A stretch of 64,000 nt of DNA from Luteimonas yindakuii (GCF_004803715.2 NZ_CP039383.2:1488001-1552000), one strand, 5' to 3'. Positions 18,530 through 27,445 are shown, counted from the first letter of the stretch. The notes: generated by a model not told the origin, from the letters alone. Numbers and translations are program-made.

Positions 18530-19519
18530 ATGGAGATCGCGCTCTACGCCTGCGCGGCGTTGGTCGCGGCTGCGCTGACGTGGCTGGCGCGCCGGTATGC
18601 GATGGCGCGGCGCCTCGTCGACCAGCCCGGCGAGCGTCGCAGCCACCAGACCGCGACGCCACGTGGCGGCGGTATCGCCATCGTGCTGGTCATGCTGGCG
18701 GTGCTGTTGTGGTCAGGGCGGGACACGACACAGGCCGGTTTCGCACTGCCGTCGGCGCTGGGATTGGTCCTCGTCGCGGGAGTCGGCTGGTGGGATGATC
18801 ATCGCCCACTCTCCGCGCGGCTTCGGCTTGCGGTGCATATCGTCGCGGCGCTGCTGCTGGCGGCGGCCTTCCGTGAGGCGGGTCTGGACGCCGTCACTGC
18901 CATCGTCATCTGCGGTACCGCGGTCGTGCTGGTGAACGTCTGGAATTTCATGGACGGGATCAACGGCCTGGCGGTCAGCCAGGCCGCGCTCGTGGCCGCA
19001 ACGGCCGCGGTGATCGCGGGCCCGGATACCACGGCGTGGTTGCTGGGCTGGCTACTGGTCGCTGCCTGCATCGGCTTTGTCCCGTTCAATTTTCCCCACG
19101 CGCGGATCTTCCTCGGTGACGTCGGAAGCGGGGCGTTGGGATACCTGCTGGCATTGCTGGCAGGGATGGTGGCGCTGGAGCACACCGGCACCCCTGTACG
19201 TGGTGCGGCTGCACTGCTGCTGTTGCCGGCCAGCGCCTTCCTCGTTGATGCCGCGCTCACTCTCGGCAGGCGCATCCTGCGACGCGAGCACTGGTGGCAG
19301 CCCCATGTCCAGCACGCATATCAGGCGTTGGCCCGCCAGCACGGACATACCGCAACGACGGTTGCGTACGGCCTCTGGAGCCTGGCCGGAATGTTGCTGG
19401 CGTGCTGCCTGGCGCGTTCCGGCTACACGTTTGGGTTTATGATGGCCGCCGCCGTCGCGGCCTGGCAGGGAATGGGGGCCCTGTGGTGGCGATACCTGCA
19501 GGACTCCGAGCACGGATGA
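18530..19519 (+). CDS. WecA/MraY-family polyprenyl-phosphate sugar-1-phosphate transferase
   Basis: A 329-residue polytopic inner-membrane enzyme with about ten hydrophobic helices. It would move a sugar-1-phosphate (usually GlcNAc or a derivative) from UDP onto undecaprenyl phosphate to begin O-antigen or another glycan. Family motifs are present: WWDDHRPLSARLRL (the cytosolic Asp-Asp loop), NVWNFMDGINGLA (catalytic Asn...Asp), RIFLGDVGSG, and a C-terminal HVQHAYQ basic/His loop. The start at 18530 lies 8 bp after lapB, and the order of the next genes (dehydratase, galU) supports surface-glycan synthesis. The WbpL-like substrate choice cannot be decided from sequence alone. Confidence 0.88.
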   Translation: MEIALYACAALVAAALTWLARRYAMARRLVDQPGERRSHQTATPRGGGIAIVLVMLAVLLWSGRDTTQAGFALPSALGLVLVAGVGWWDDHRPLSARLRLAVHIVAALLLAAAFREAGLDAVTAIVICGTAVVLVNVWNFMDGINGLAVSQAALVAATAAVIAGPDTTAWLLGWLLVAACIGFVPFNFPHARIFLGDVGSGALGYLLALLAGMVALEHTGTPVRGAAALLLLPASAFLVDAALTLGRRILRREHWWQPHVQHAYQALARQHGHTATTVAYGLWSLAGMLLACCLARSGYTFGFMMAAAVAAWQGMGALWWRYLQDSEHG

Positions 19520-19538
19520 CAGTACGAGGCCCCCGCGA

Positions 19539-21446
19539 ATGACGTCCTTGCATGAGCGAGCGGGTGCATGGTTGCCCCGTGCGGCCATCATTGCCCACGA
19601 CCTGTTCATGGTCTGGCTCTGCTGGATCGTCCTGCACCAGTTCCGCCTGTCGATGCAGCCGGTGCCGATGGAGACGCCGCTGTGGTCGACCGCCACGCTG
19701 ATCGTGCTCCTGGCCCAGGGCCTGGTGCTGTGGCGCGTCGGCCTGTATCGCGGCGTATGGCGCTTCGCGAGCGTCCCGGACCTGGTCAACATCCTCAAGG
19801 CCAGTGTATTCGGCCTGCTCGCGATACTGATCGCACTGTTCCTCTACAACCGACTCGAACTGGTGCCGCGGACGGTGCTGGTGCTCTATCCGATCGCGTT
19901 GACGGCACTGCTCGGCATGCCTCGACTGCTGTACCGGAGCTGGAAAGACCACAGCCTGGCGCGTACCGACCAGAGTGCCGTGCGGGTGCTCATCCTGGGG
20001 GCCGGGCAGGCCGGTGAAGCGCTGTTGCGTGACCTGCGACGCACCGGTGCGTACCAGGCCGTCGGTTTCCTCGACGATGCGGCCAAGCTGCGCGGCAGTT
20101 ACCTGCAGGGCGTTCCGGTGCTCGGGCGGGTCGAGGATGTCGCACGTATTGCCCCGGAGACGGCGGCGCGGTTGCTGATCATCGCCATGCCGTCGGTGGA
20201 CGCGGCCAACATGCGTCGCGTGGTCGCGCTGTGCGAGGAAACCGGGCTTCCGTTCCGCACCGTGCCACGGCTGGATGATCTGCTCGAAGGCCAGTCGCTG
20301 CCCGGTGAACTGAAGGAAGTCGCAATCGAGGACCTGCTGGGCCGTCAGCCCGTGGTCCCGGACTGGCAGGCGATCCGCAGCTGGCTGGGTGGCCGCAGCG
20401 TGCTGGTCACCGGTGGTGGCGGGTCGATCGGCGCGGAGCTGTGCCGCCAATGCGCACGCAACGGCGCCCGCCAGATCACGGTCGTTGATATCGACGAGCT
20501 CGCGCTGGCGACGATCCAGGCCAGACTGCACCGCGATTTCCCGCATATCGAGTGTCTGCCGGTCCTCGGCGACTGTGGCGACCCGGCCGTGATGCGCCAC
20601 GCGCTCTCGCTGTCCACACCCGAGGCGATCTTCCATGCCGCGGCGTACAAGCAGGTGCCCGTCCTCGAAGGCCAGCTGCGCGAGGCAGTGCGCAACAACG
20701 TACTGGCGACGGAGACCGTCGCACGCGAAGCCACGGCGGCGGGTGTCGGATCCTTCGTCCTGATTTCCACGGACAAGGCAGTGGATCCAGCCAATGTGCT
20801 GGGCGCGACCAAGCGACTGGCCGAGACCGTGTGCCAGTCGTTGGCGGAGTCGGCGCACACGCGATTCATCACCGTCCGCTTCGGCAACGTGCTCGACTCG
20901 GCGGGCAGCGTGGTGCCACTGTTCCGCGAGCAGATCCGGATGGGCGGCCCGGTGACCGTCACCGACCCCGACGTCACCCGCTACTTCATGACCATCCCCG
21001 AGGCCTGCCTGCTGATCCTGCAGGCCGCTGCGATCGGTTCGCGGCATGCCGTGTACACCCTGGACATGGGCGAGCCGGTCTCGATCCGCCTCCTGGCCGA
21101 ACAGATGATCCGTCTTGCCGGCAAGCACCCGCAGCGCGATGTCGCCATCGTCTACACCGGTCTGCGGGCCGGGGAGAAGTTGCACGAGACGCTGTTCCAC
21201 GCCGACGAACGCTATCGGCCGACCTCGCATCCGAAGATCCTGCAGGCCGAGGCGCGTGCGGTGCACAGCGAGGCGGTGCTGGCGGCAACGCAACGGCTTC
21301 GTCACGCTTCCGAACGCTACGATCTGGCGGAGCTCGCCGTGATCCTGCGTACGTCGGTTCCGGAGTTCATTCCGGCAGGCATTCCCGACGTGCGCACCCC
21401 GCACACGGTGGTCGCATTCCCCGCCAGACACGCACGCAGGACATGA
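19539..21446 (+). CDS. Membrane-bound nucleotide-sugar 4,6-dehydratase (WbpM/CapD family)
   Basis: A 635-residue enzyme with four N-terminal membrane helices (residues 15-130), a first Rossmann-like domain (VLILGAGQAGEALL, about 150-165) and a second, catalytic SDR domain (VLVTGGGGSIGAEL, about 288-301). It would dehydrate UDP-GlcNAc to a 4-keto-6-deoxy sugar for O-antigen or pilin glycan. The large members of this family use a Ser-Met-Lys triad instead of Ser-Tyr-Lys. Here the motif reads STDKAVDPANVLGATK, with Ser410, Leu421 and Lys425, so the Met is replaced by Leu. The stop overlaps the galU start. Substrate stereochemistry is uncertain. Confidence 0.88.
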   Translation: MTSLHERAGAWLPRAAIIAHDLFMVWLCWIVLHQFRLSMQPVPMETPLWSTATLIVLLAQGLVLWRVGLYRGVWRFASVPDLVNILKASVFGLLAILIALFLYNRLELVPRTVLVLYPIALTALLGMPRLLYRSWKDHSLARTDQSAVRVLILGAGQAGEALLRDLRRTGAYQAVGFLDDAAKLRGSYLQGVPVLGRVEDVARIAPETAARLLIIAMPSVDAANMRRVVALCEETGLPFRTVPRLDDLLEGQSLPGELKEVAIEDLLGRQPVVPDWQAIRSWLGGRSVLVTGGGGSIGAELCRQCARNGARQITVVDIDELALATIQARLHRDFPHIECLPVLGDCGDPAVMRHALSLSTPEAIFHAAAYKQVPVLEGQLREAVRNNVLATETVAREATAAGVGSFVLISTDKAVDPANVLGATKRLAETVCQSLAESAHTRFITVRFGNVLDSAGSVVPLFREQIRMGGPVTVTDPDVTRYFMTIPEACLLILQAAAIGSRHAVYTLDMGEPVSIRLLAEQMIRLAGKHPQRDVAIVYTGLRAGEKLHETLFHADERYRPTSHPKILQAEARAVHSEAVLAATQRLRHASERYDLAELAVILRTSVPEFIPAGIPDVRTPHTVVAFPARHARRT

Positions 21447-22342
21447 CCCAACGCATCCGCAAGGCCGTATTCCCCGTCGCCGGACTCGGCACCCGTTTCC
21501 TTCCCGCCACCAAGACCGTTCCCAAGGAGATGCTGCCGATCGTCGACCGGCCGCTGATCCAGTACGCGGTGGACGAGGCGATCGAAGCCGGATGCGACAC
21601 GCTGATCTTCGTCACCAACCGCTACAAGCACGCGGTGGCCGATTACTTCGACAAGGCCTACGAACTCGAGCAGAAGCTCGAGCGGGCGGGCAAGCTCGAG
21701 CAGCTGGAACTGATCAGGCATGTGCTGCCCCGGGGCGTGCGTGCGGTGTTCGTGACCCAGGCCGAAGCAGTCGGGCTGGGGCATGCGGTCCTGCAGGCAA
21801 AGCCGATCGTCGGTGACGAACCCTTCGCCGTGCTGTTGCCCGACGACCTGATCTGGAACCGCAACGGTCACGGCGCACTGCGGCAGATGGCCGAGCTCGC
21901 GGCGCGTGAATCGGCCAGCGTCATCGCGGTCGAGGATGTTCCGCGCAGTGCGACCGGCAGCTACGGCATCGTGGCGACCGAAGGCTTCTCGGAACGTTTC
22001 GGGCGGATTTCGGAGATCGTGGAAAAGCCGAAGCCGGAGGTTGCGCCGTCGACGCTGGCCGTGGTCGGCCGCTATGTGCTCGACGGCAGCATCTTCGATC
22101 TGCTTGAAAACACCACCCCGGGTGCGGGTGGCGAGATACAGCTCACCGACGCGATCGCCGCGCTCCTGCAGCGAAAGCCTGCGCTGGCCTACCGGTTCGA
22201 GGGCACCCGATTCGACTGCGGCCAGCACCAGGGCGTGGTGGAGGCCAACATGCGTTTCGCACTCGACAATCCCAAGCTGCGCGACTCGACGCTGGCTGCG
22301 ATGCGCAAGGCACTGGCGGATGCGGAGATCGGCGACGCCTGA
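21443..22342 (+). CDS. galU: UTP-glucose-1-phosphate uridylyltransferase
   Basis: A 299-residue nucleotidyltransferase that makes UDP-glucose for LPS core, exopolysaccharide and osmoprotectant synthesis. It begins with KAVFPVAGLGTRFLPATKTVPKEMLP, split here into the pyrophosphorylase loop (GLGTRFLPATKTVPKEM) and substrate-binding Lys. VLLPDDLI supplies the metal-binding Asp, and EIVEKPKPE and GEIQLTDAI follow. The ATG overlaps the upstream stop (ATGA), so it is translationally coupled to the dehydratase gene. A strong terminator lies 25 bp after the stop. Confidence 0.95.
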   Translation: MTQRIRKAVFPVAGLGTRFLPATKTVPKEMLPIVDRPLIQYAVDEAIEAGCDTLIFVTNRYKHAVADYFDKAYELEQKLERAGKLEQLELIRHVLPRGVRAVFVTQAEAVGLGHAVLQAKPIVGDEPFAVLLPDDLIWNRNGHGALRQMAELAARESASVIAVEDVPRSATGSYGIVATEGFSERFGRISEIVEKPKPEVAPSTLAVVGRYVLDGSIFDLLENTTPGAGGEIQLTDAIAALLQRKPALAYRFEGTRFDCGQHQGVVEANMRFALDNPKLRDSTLAAMRKALADAEIGDA

Positions 22343-22367
22343 TGGCGGCCTGATCGAGCCGGCAGTG

Positions 22368-22393
22368 AAAAAGGCGCCCGAGGGCGCCTTTTT
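22368..22393. terminator. Bidirectional rho-independent terminator
   Basis: AAAAAGGCGCCC pairs perfectly with GGGCGCCTTTTT around a CGAG tetraloop; each strand ends in five U residues. It sits between the convergent galU and thiolase genes and would stop transcription from both. Confidence 0.92.
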
Positions 22394-22411
22394 CGTGGGT
22401 CGGTGCGCGGA

Positions 22412-23617
22412 TCAGAGGGCTTCGAAAATCCCCGCCGCGCCCATGCCGGTGCCGATGCACATGGTGACCATGCCGTACTTCTGCTGGCGCCGACGCAGGC
22501 CGTGCACCAGCGTGGCAGTGCGAACCGCACCGGTGGCGCCGAGCGGATGGCCCAGCGCGATCGCGCCACCCAGCGGGTTGACGCGGGACGGGTCGAGCTC
22601 CGAATCACGGATGACGGCCAGTGCCTGCGCTGCAAAGGCTTCGTTGAGTTCGATCCAGTCCAGCTGGTCCTTGCTGAGGCCTGCCTGCCTGAGCGCCTTC
22701 GGGATCGCCGCGATCGGCCCGATGCCCATCACCTCGGGCCGCACACCGGCCACCGAGAAGCTGACGAAGCGGGCAAGCGGCGTCAGGCCGTAATCCTTGA
22801 TGGCCTGTTCCGACGCAAGCAGCACCGCACCGGCGCCGTCGCTCATCTGCGACGAGTTGCCCGCAGTGACGGTGCCGCCGAACTGGCCGTTGCGGAACAC
22901 CGGCCGCAGCTTCGCCAGGCCTTCGATCGAAGTATCCGGGCGCGGCCCTTCGTCCTGCTCGACGAGCAGCTGTTTGACCCGCACGGCGTTGCCAGCCAGG
23001 TCAGCCTGGCGCGACACGACTTCCAGCGCGGAGATCTCGTCGCGGAATTCGCCGGCGCTCTGCGCCGCCAGCGCCTTCTGGTGCGAGGCGAGGGCGAACG
23101 CGTCCTGGTCCTCGCGCGAGACCTTCCATTCCTCCGCGACTTTCTCGGCGGTGATGCCCATGCCGTACGCGATGGCGACATGGTCGTCCTCGAAGACCGA
23201 AGGCGACAGCGCGACCTTGTTGCCCATCATCGGCACCATCGACATCGATTCGGTACCACCGGCCAGCATCAGGTCGGCATTGCCGAGACGGATCTGGTCC
23301 GCCGCCAGCGCGACTGCCTGCAGACCCGAGGAACAGAAGCGGTTGATGGTCTGCGCGGCGATCGTATCCGGCAGGCCTGCCAGCAGCAGGCCGATGCGCG
23401 CCACGTTCATGCCCTGCTCGCCCTCGGGCATGGCGCAGCCGATGATCGCGTCGTCGATGCGGTTGACGTCGATGCCCGGGGCCTGCGCGATCACGGCACG
23501 CAGCACGTGCGCGAGCATGTCGTCGGGACGGGTGTTGCGGAACACGCCCTTGGGCGCCTTGCCCACCGGGGTACGGGTGGCGGCGACGATGTAGGCGTCC
23601 TGGATCTGCTTGCTCAT
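22412..23617 (-). CDS. fadA: Acetyl-CoA C-acyltransferase (thiolase) of fatty-acid beta-oxidation
   Basis: A 401-residue thiolase that cleaves 3-ketoacyl-CoA to acetyl-CoA and a shortened acyl-CoA. The acyl-accepting Cys lies in NRFCSSGLQAVA, the catalytic His in GGAIALGHPLGATGA, and the second Cys in MCIGTGMGAAGIFE. The start ATG at 23617 follows GGAGAAAGCAAG. It is the last gene of a psrA-fadB-like-fadA operon. The 135-bp gap before it holds a heptamer repeat array, which would be transcribed as part of the mRNA. Confidence 0.94.
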   Translation of the reverse strand: MSKQIQDAYIVAATRTPVGKAPKGVFRNTRPDDMLAHVLRAVIAQAPGIDVNRIDDAIIGCAMPEGEQGMNVARIGLLLAGLPDTIAAQTINRFCSSGLQAVALAADQIRLGNADLMLAGGTESMSMVPMMGNKVALSPSVFEDDHVAIAYGMGITAEKVAEEWKVSREDQDAFALASHQKALAAQSAGEFRDEISALEVVSRQADLAGNAVRVKQLLVEQDEGPRPDTSIEGLAKLRPVFRNGQFGGTVTAGNSSQMSDGAGAVLLASEQAIKDYGLTPLARFVSFSVAGVRPEVMGIGPIAAIPKALRQAGLSKDQLDWIELNEAFAAQALAVIRDSELDPSRVNPLGGAIALGHPLGATGAVRTATLVHGLRRRQQKYGMVTMCIGTGMGAAGIFEAL

Positions 23618-23642
23618 CTTGCTTTCTCCGAAAGCGGAATTC

Positions 23643-23745
23643 GTGATTGGTGATTGGTGATTCGAGGTGAAGTGGTTCGGGAGCCGGCGCCTAGTGGCGA
23701 CCTTCCTGCTTTTCCGAATCACCAATCCCGAACCACCAATCACGG
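23643..23745. repeat. Head-to-head heptamer array between the fadB-like gene and fadA
   Basis: Three GTGATTS heptamers (23643-23663: GTGATTG, GTGATTG, GTGATTC) face four units of the complementary type (23716-23743: GAATCAC, CAATCCC, GAACCAC, CAATCAC), with about 52 bp between them. The period is exactly 7 bp, and each array ends at a CG or GG. The two arrays can pair into a long imperfect hairpin. A second element of the same type is at 58041-58146. Confidence 0.8.
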
Positions 23746-23752
23746 CCTGCGA

Positions 23753-26125
23753 TCAGTTGCGCAGCGGCTTGCCTGTCTTGAGCATGTGGCCGATGCGCGC
23801 CTGGGTCTTTTCCTGCTGGGCGAGCTCGACGAAATGCCTGCGTTCGAGCGCGAGCAGCCAGTCCTCGTCGACCAGCGCGCCGCGATCGATCTCGCCGCCG
23901 CTAAGCACTGTCGCGATGCGGGTGGCGATCTCGTCGTCGTACGGACTGATGAAGCGGCCCTCCAGCATGTTGACCAGCAGCATCCGGAAGGTGCTGATGC
24001 CGACGTCACCAGCCGCCTGGATGCGACGTGCCGGCATCGGTGGGCGATAGCCGGCTTCCGCCAGCGCGCGCGCCTCGGCCTTGGCCACGTGCAACAGCTC
24101 GTGTGCGTGGAACACGATGCGGTCATCGGCGCGCAGCAGGCCCAATTCCTTCGCCTCGAAGGCCGAGCTCGATACCTTCGCCATCGCCACGGTCTCGAAG
24201 GTCTTCTTGAGTTCGGCGAACACGTCGCCGCCGGGGCCGGCCGCCTGCGACGCGCGCACCGCCAGTTCCTTCAGGCCGCCGCCAGCCGGCAGCAGGCCCA
24301 CACCGGCCTCGACCAGGCCGATATAGCTTTCCAGATGGGCGACCGTGCGGGCGCTGTGCATCTGGAACTCGCAGCCGCCGCCCAGCGCCAGCCCGCGCAC
24401 CGCCGCGACCACCGGCACCAGCGCGTACTTGATGCGCTGGCTGGTGGCCTGGAAGTTCGCCACCATCGCCTCGAACGCGTCCACCTTGCCGGCCTGCAGC
24501 AGGCCGAGCGCGCCGGCGAGGTCGGCACCGGCGGAGAAGGGCTCCTTCGGTTGCCAGATCACCAGGCCCTGGAAATCGCGCTCGGCAATCGCCACCGCTT
24601 CCTGCAACCCGTCGAGCACCTGGTCGGAGACCGTGTGCATCTTGGTCTTGAACGACACCACCGCGATGCCGTCGCCGTCGTGCCACATGCGCACGCCGTC
24701 GTTCTCGAACACCGTGGTGCCAGCGTCGAAGGTCTCGCCGAGGACGGGATCAGGGAAGCGCTGGCGCTGGTAGACGGGCAGGGTGGAGCGCGGCACCACG
24801 GTATCGCGTGCCGGACTGTAGCTGCCTTCGGCCGAGTGCACGCCTTCGCGGCCGTCCAGCACCCAGGCCGGCAGCGGCGCATCGCTCATCGCCTTGCCGG
24901 CGGCAATGTCGTCGGCGATCCACTGCGCGACCTGCTTCCAGCCGGCGGCCTGCCAGGTCTCGAACGGCCCGAGCGACCAGCCGTAGCCCCAGCGGATCGC
25001 GAGGTCGACATCGCGCGCGGTCTCGGCGATATCGGCAAGGTGGTAGGCGCTGTAGTGGAACAGGTCGCGGAACACCGCCCACAGGAACTGCGCCTGCGGG
25101 TGTCGGCTTTCGCGCAGCTTTGCGAACTTCTCCGCGGGATTCTTCGTCTTCAGGATCTCGACCACCTCGTCGGCGGCCTTGCGGTCGGCCAGGCGGTAGT
25201 CCTGCTTCTCCAGGTCGAGGACCATGATGTCCTTGCCCGCCTTGCGGAAGATGCCGGCACCCGCCTTCTGGCCCAACGCGCCCTTGCCGATCAACGCCTG
25301 CAGCCACTCGGGTGACTGGAAATAGCGGTGCCACGGGTCCTGCGGCAACGTGTCGGCCATGGTCCTGATGACATGGGCCATGGTGTCCAGCCCGACCACG
25401 TCGGAGGTGCGATAGGTCGCCGACTTCGGGCGACCGACCAGCGGTCCGGTCAGCGCGTCCACCTCGTCGAAGCCGAGACCGGCTTCGCGCGTGTGGTGGA
25501 TCGTGGCGAGGATCGAGAACACGCCGATGCGGTTGCCGATGAAGTTCGGGGTGTCCTTGGCGTACACCACGCCCTTGCCCAGCTGGGTGGTGAGGAACGT
25601 CTCAAGGCCTTCCAGAACGGTGGCATCGGTGGTGCTGGCGGGGATCAGCTCGGCCAGATGCATGTAGCGCGGCGGGTTGAAGAAATGCACGCCGCAGAAG
25701 CGGTGGCGCAGTTCTTCCGGCAGCACATCGGCCAAGGCATTGATCCCCAGGCCCGACGTGTTGGAGGCCAGCACCGCGTGGTCGGCAACGAACGGCGCGA
25801 TCTTCCGGTAGAGATCCTGCTTCCAGTCCATCCGCTCGGCGATCGCCTCGATGATCAGGTCGCAGCCCTTCAGCTGCTCGAGACCGGTGTCGTAGTTGGC
25901 CGGGGTGATCGCCGAAGCCAGCGCCTTGCTGGCGAGCGGGGCAGGGCTCAGCTTGCCGAGGTTGGCGATCGCCTTCAGCACCACGCCGTCGGCAGGACCT
26001 TCCTTGGCGGCGAGGTCGAAGAGCACGGTGTCCACACCGGCATTGGTCAGGTGCGCGGCGATCTGGGCGCCCATGACACCCGCGCCCAGCACTGCTGCGC
26101 GACGGACAAGCAGTTTCTCAGACAT
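23753..26125 (-). CDS. 3-hydroxyacyl-CoA dehydrogenase / enoyl-CoA hydratase multifunctional protein
   Basis: A 790-residue beta-oxidation enzyme. The order is dehydrogenase first and hydratase second, as in FadN/YusL and opposite to E. coli FadB. The NAD Rossmann motif GAGVMG is at residues 14-19, the catalytic HFFNPP near His147, and DTPNFIGNRIG begins the C-terminal dehydrogenase domain. A crotonase domain from about residue 480 has the oxyanion-hole motif ALGGGCEFQMHS and VEAGVGLLPAGGG. It would hydrate trans-2-enoyl-CoA and oxidise the 3-hydroxyacyl-CoA product. AAGGAGTTGGG precedes the start ATG. It lies 59 bp after the psrA-like repressor gene and upstream of fadA. Confidence 0.92.
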   Translation of the reverse strand: MSEKLLVRRAAVLGAGVMGAQIAAHLTNAGVDTVLFDLAAKEGPADGVVLKAIANLGKLSPAPLASKALASAITPANYDTGLEQLKGCDLIIEAIAERMDWKQDLYRKIAPFVADHAVLASNTSGLGINALADVLPEELRHRFCGVHFFNPPRYMHLAELIPASTTDATVLEGLETFLTTQLGKGVVYAKDTPNFIGNRIGVFSILATIHHTREAGLGFDEVDALTGPLVGRPKSATYRTSDVVGLDTMAHVIRTMADTLPQDPWHRYFQSPEWLQALIGKGALGQKAGAGIFRKAGKDIMVLDLEKQDYRLADRKAADEVVEILKTKNPAEKFAKLRESRHPQAQFLWAVFRDLFHYSAYHLADIAETARDVDLAIRWGYGWSLGPFETWQAAGWKQVAQWIADDIAAGKAMSDAPLPAWVLDGREGVHSAEGSYSPARDTVVPRSTLPVYQRQRFPDPVLGETFDAGTTVFENDGVRMWHDGDGIAVVSFKTKMHTVSDQVLDGLQEAVAIAERDFQGLVIWQPKEPFSAGADLAGALGLLQAGKVDAFEAMVANFQATSQRIKYALVPVVAAVRGLALGGGCEFQMHSARTVAHLESYIGLVEAGVGLLPAGGGLKELAVRASQAAGPGGDVFAELKKTFETVAMAKVSSSAFEAKELGLLRADDRIVFHAHELLHVAKAEARALAEAGYRPPMPARRIQAAGDVGISTFRMLLVNMLEGRFISPYDDEIATRIATVLSGGEIDRGALVDEDWLLALERRHFVELAQQEKTQARIGHMLKTGKPLRN

Positions 26126-26184
26126 TCTTCCCAACTCCTTGATATGTAACGTTATCGGCGTGACGTTTGACAGCGCCGGTGCGG

Positions 26185-26799
26185 TCAGCTGCGAAAGCCG
26201 GCGGCGGCGAAGCGGATCAGTTCCTCCGCGGCGCGGCGCCGATGGGTCTGCTCGTCGACCCCGGGCGGGCGGCGGATCAGGCCGAAGTCGGCCATCGCAT
26301 AGGTCAACGCGCCGCCGAGGAAATCCAGTCGCCAGTACAGCTGTTCCTTCGCGAGGCCCGGGACGCACTCGGCGATCGCGCGGGCGAACTCACGCTGCAC
26401 ATGCCCGTAGCGTTCGGACAGGAACCCACGCAGCCCGTCGTTCTGCTCGGCATAGGCGCGGGCGATCACCCGGATGAAGGCACCGCCACCATTGCGGCCT
26501 GCGGCCAGCGCCAGCGCCGGTTCGACGAAGGCGGCGAGGATGGCTTCCAGTTCACCGGGACGTTGCGCCCGCGCATCGTTGAGCATTGCCAGCCGATGGC
26601 CGCTCATGTCGTCCATGCGGCGGCGGAAGACCTCGTTGACGAGGTTCTCCTTGCTGCCGAAGTGGTAGTTCACCGCCGCGATATTGACGTCCGCGCGGCT
26701 GGTGACCTGGCGCAGGGAGGTCGCGCCAAATCCCTGCTGCGCGAAGAGTTCCTCCGCCGCGCCGAGAATGCGTTCCTTGGTCGAAAACTGGGTGGACAT
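26185..26799 (-). CDS. psrA: TetR-family repressor, PsrA-like, of beta-oxidation
   Basis: A 204-residue regulator. The N-terminal helix-turn-helix reads TSLRQVTSRADVNIAAVNYHF, given here as its two parts SLRQVTSRADV and NIAAVNYHFGSK, closely matching Pseudomonas PsrA, which represses fad genes and is released by long-chain acyl-CoA. The C-terminal domain is helical and would bind the ligand. A perfect palindrome of the PsrA type lies 14 bp upstream of its start, so it probably represses itself. The following fadB-like and fadA genes may be part of the same transcript. The assignment rests on sequence similarity recalled from memory plus the operator and gene context. Confidence 0.8.
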   Translation of the reverse strand: MSTQFSTKERILGAAEELFAQQGFGATSLRQVTSRADVNIAAVNYHFGSKENLVNEVFRRRMDDMSGHRLAMLNDARAQRPGELEAILAAFVEPALALAAGRNGGGAFIRVIARAYAEQNDGLRGFLSERYGHVQREFARAIAECVPGLAKEQLYWRLDFLGGALTYAMADFGLIRRPPGVDEQTHRRRAAEELIRFAAAGFRS

Positions 26800-26812
26800 G
26801 GCTTCCCATGAT

Positions 26813-26826
26813 CAAACGCTTGTTTG
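26813..26826. promoter_or_regulatory. PsrA-type operator
   Basis: CAAACGCTTGTTTG is a perfect inverted repeat, CAAAC-N4-GTTTG, matching the known Pseudomonas PsrA consensus of (G/C)AAAC-N2-4-GTTT(G/C). It lies 14 bp before the repressor start codon. Confidence 0.75.
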
Positions 26827-26885
26827 GATGTTAGGTCGCAGCCTGTCCAGCGGTCAAACGCGGGTGCGCACGCCGTCCGCGCGTC

Positions 26886-26914
26886 TACAAATGCCCGTGC
26901 TTTTCAGCTAGAAT
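26886..26914 (+). promoter_or_regulatory. Candidate promoter of the ndk leader
   Basis: TAGAAT at 26909-26914 is a good -10 box; TACAAA at 26886-26891 is a weak -35 with 17-bp spacing. Transcription would begin near 26921, only about 14 nt before a rho-independent terminator. Confidence 0.45.
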
Positions 26915-26934
26915 CGACCGCAGCCAGATCGGCC

Positions 26935-26960
26935 AAACCCGCGCAGCGACGCGGGTTTTT
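26935..26960 (+). terminator. Rho-independent terminator in the ndk leader (possible attenuator)
   Basis: AAACCCGCG and CGCGGGTTT form a 9-bp stem with a CAGCGA loop and a run of five T. It lies 60 bp upstream of the ndk ATG and just after the candidate promoter. It could end a very short leader RNA or regulate readthrough into ndk. Confidence 0.7.
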
Positions 26961-27019
26961 CCATGCAACCGAATTCACGGGCCGCCGTTCGCGCGGTCCC
27001 TCACTCCCGGAGATCGTCC

Positions 27020-27445
27020 ATGGCGCTGGAGCGCACCCTGTCCATCATCAAGCCCGATGCCGTCGCCAAGAACGTCATCGGCGAGATCTACAGCCGTTTC
27101 GAGAAGGCCGGCCTCAAGGTCATCGCTGCACGCATGACCCAGCTGTCGCGCAAGGAAGCCGAGGGCTTCTACGCCGTGCACCGCGAGCGTCCGTTCTTCA
27201 ACGCGCTGGTGGAGTTCATGATCTCCGGCCCGGTGATGATCCAGGTGCTCGAAGGCGACGGTGCGATCGCGAAGAACCGCGAGCTGATGGGCGCGACCAA
27301 TCCGAAGGAAGCCGCGGCCGGCACCATCCGCGCCGACTTCGCCGATTCGATCGACGCGAACGCGGTGCACGGCTCGGATGCCGCCGAGACCGCGGCCGTC
27401 GAGATCGCCTACTTCTTCGCATCGACGGACGTCCACGCCCGTTGA
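27020..27445 (+). CDS. ndk: Nucleoside-diphosphate kinase
   Basis: A 141-residue enzyme that passes the gamma-phosphate of ATP to other NDPs through a phosphohistidine. It begins [12 protein letters not shown], and the active site NAVHGSD has the phosphorylated His117. [16 protein letters not shown] is the substrate-binding segment. The ATG at 27020 follows CCCGGAGATCGTCC, a good Shine-Dalgarno. A leader terminator at 26935-26960 may regulate it. It heads a conserved ndk-rlmN-pilW-rodZ cluster. Confidence 0.96.
   Translation: MALERTLSIIKPDAVAKNVIGEIYSRFEKAGLKVIAARMTQLSRKEAEGFYAVHRERPFFNALVEFMISGPVMIQVLEGDGAIAKNRELMGATNPKEAAAGTIRADFADSIDANAVHGSDAAETAAVEIAYFFASTDVHAR

Noticed and set aside
23643..23745. 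Possible CRISPR array
   Set aside because: Units are 7 bp, contiguous and inverted; CRISPR repeats are about 23-47 bp with unique spacers, and no cas genes are nearby.
26147..26155. GCCGATAA on the minus strand upstream of the fadB-like gene, like a FliA -10
   Set aside because: No TNAAG box lies 11 bp upstream and the genes are unrelated to motility; treated as chance.
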